Source of the DNA: Fructobacillus evanidus
GTDB lineage: Bacteria; Bacillota; Bacilli; Lactobacillales; Lactobacillaceae
DNA: 64,000 nucleotides
NCBI RefSeq assembly: GCF_963580165.1
Contig: NZ_CAUZLM010000006.1
Coordinates: 31,793 to 95,792 of the forward strand
Reading direction: 5' to 3'
Every line of letters begins with the position of its first letter. The first letter of the stretch is position 1. The translations under genes were made by a program, and so were the position numbers. Positions 63,888-64,000 of the stretch are shown one piece after another. A model generated the notes under the pieces. It did no database searches, was not told where the DNA came from, and worked only from the letters and a program-made list of their open reading frames with translations.

Positions 63888-64000
63888 GGTGATATGAACC
63901 CCGAAATTTGGACAACCAAATTTCGGGGTTTTACTATGTCTAAATTATCAAAAGAAGACAAAGTTAATATTTATTATCTTTGGAAAAAACAATGCTATAG
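63888..64000 (+). mobile_element. Left end of an IS3-type insertion sequence, truncated by window edge
   Basis: An AACCCCGAAATTTGG/CCAAATTTCGGGGTT hairpin (63896-63931) resembles the terminal region of IS150/IS3-group elements. It is directly followed by ATG 63936, which starts a frame reading M-S-K-L-S-K-E-D-K-V-N-I-Y-Y-L-W-K-K. That beginning is typical of IS150-type OrfA proteins. Only about 20 codons lie in the window, so intactness cannot be judged. The exact IS end near 63888 is inferred. Confidence 0.68.

Noticed and set aside
1..64000. tRNA or rRNA genes
   Set aside because: No cloverleaf-like or rRNA-conserved sequence was noticed on either strand; a covariance search would be decisive.

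Overview
The window looks like a chromosome segment of a heterofermentative lactic acid bacterium, most likely of the Leuconostoc/Fructobacillus/Weissella branch of Lactobacillaceae. This is inferred from a malolactic locus, a HrtRBA-type haem efflux operon, a T-box amino-acid transporter, argGH, LPxTG surface proteins with serine-rich N-termini and generally Gram-positive ribosome-binding sites. I see no rRNA, tRNA or CRISPR array.

1-6.6 kb is AT-rich accessory DNA. On the minus strand at the left edge lies a small operon that ordinary gene calling would miss: two 41-residue peptide genes with acidic leader-like N-termini and hydrophobic Gly/Ala/Val-rich C-termini, followed by a TTG-started membrane protein cut by the window edge exactly at an HEGSH zinc-protease motif. 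A perfect 21-bp inverted repeat separates this operon from a divergent TetR-family gene. It reads as an uncharacterised peptide-maturation (RiPP or bacteriocin-like) system with its own regulator. Beyond it are an OLD-like AAA ATPase with a C-terminal RNTIDH motif (possible phage defence), a cluster of CGTAC repeats, two small related membrane proteins, a frameshifted alpha/beta hydrolase and a decayed IS110 element.

6.7-9.0 kb is a complete haem-efflux operon, hrtR-hrtB-hrtA, with two TGACAC-N-GTGTCA operators in front.

9.3-37.8 kb is occupied by two paralogous giant cell-wall-anchored adhesin genes in tandem. The first is a 6,223-codon frame (9601-28269) and the second a 2,868-codon frame (29094-37697). 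Both have a KxYKxGKxW-like signal, a serine-rich stalk, a pectate-lyase-like adhesive region, a long Gly-Tyr/Ala-rich repeat region and an LPxTG anchor. Both reading frames are intact over their whole length except for nonsense codons: one TAG in the first, one TAG and one TAA in the second. The first contains an approximately 490-residue super-repeat.

38.0-43.5 kb holds a T-box leader controlling a fused substrate-binding/permease protein and its ATPase, then argG-argH. 43.7-45.9 kb holds a MORN-repeat protein overlapping an OatA-like O-acetyltransferase. 46.1-50.9 kb is the malolactic locus: a LysR regulator in an overlapping pair with a metal-type solute-binding protein, divergent from malolactic enzyme and a malate permease.

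51-64 kb is ordinary core or housekeeping sequence: secreted and small membrane proteins, an orphan antitoxin-like protein, a ThrE-type exporter, rpiA, ribokinase, signal peptidase I, a thiamine-diphosphate 2-keto-acid decarboxylase divergent from a MarR regulator with matching operator repeats, a coiled-coil DNA-binding protein, a PEBP protein, YagU, an XRE regulator, an HD hydrolase and a GNAT acetyltransferase. The window ends inside the first codons of an IS3-type insertion sequence.
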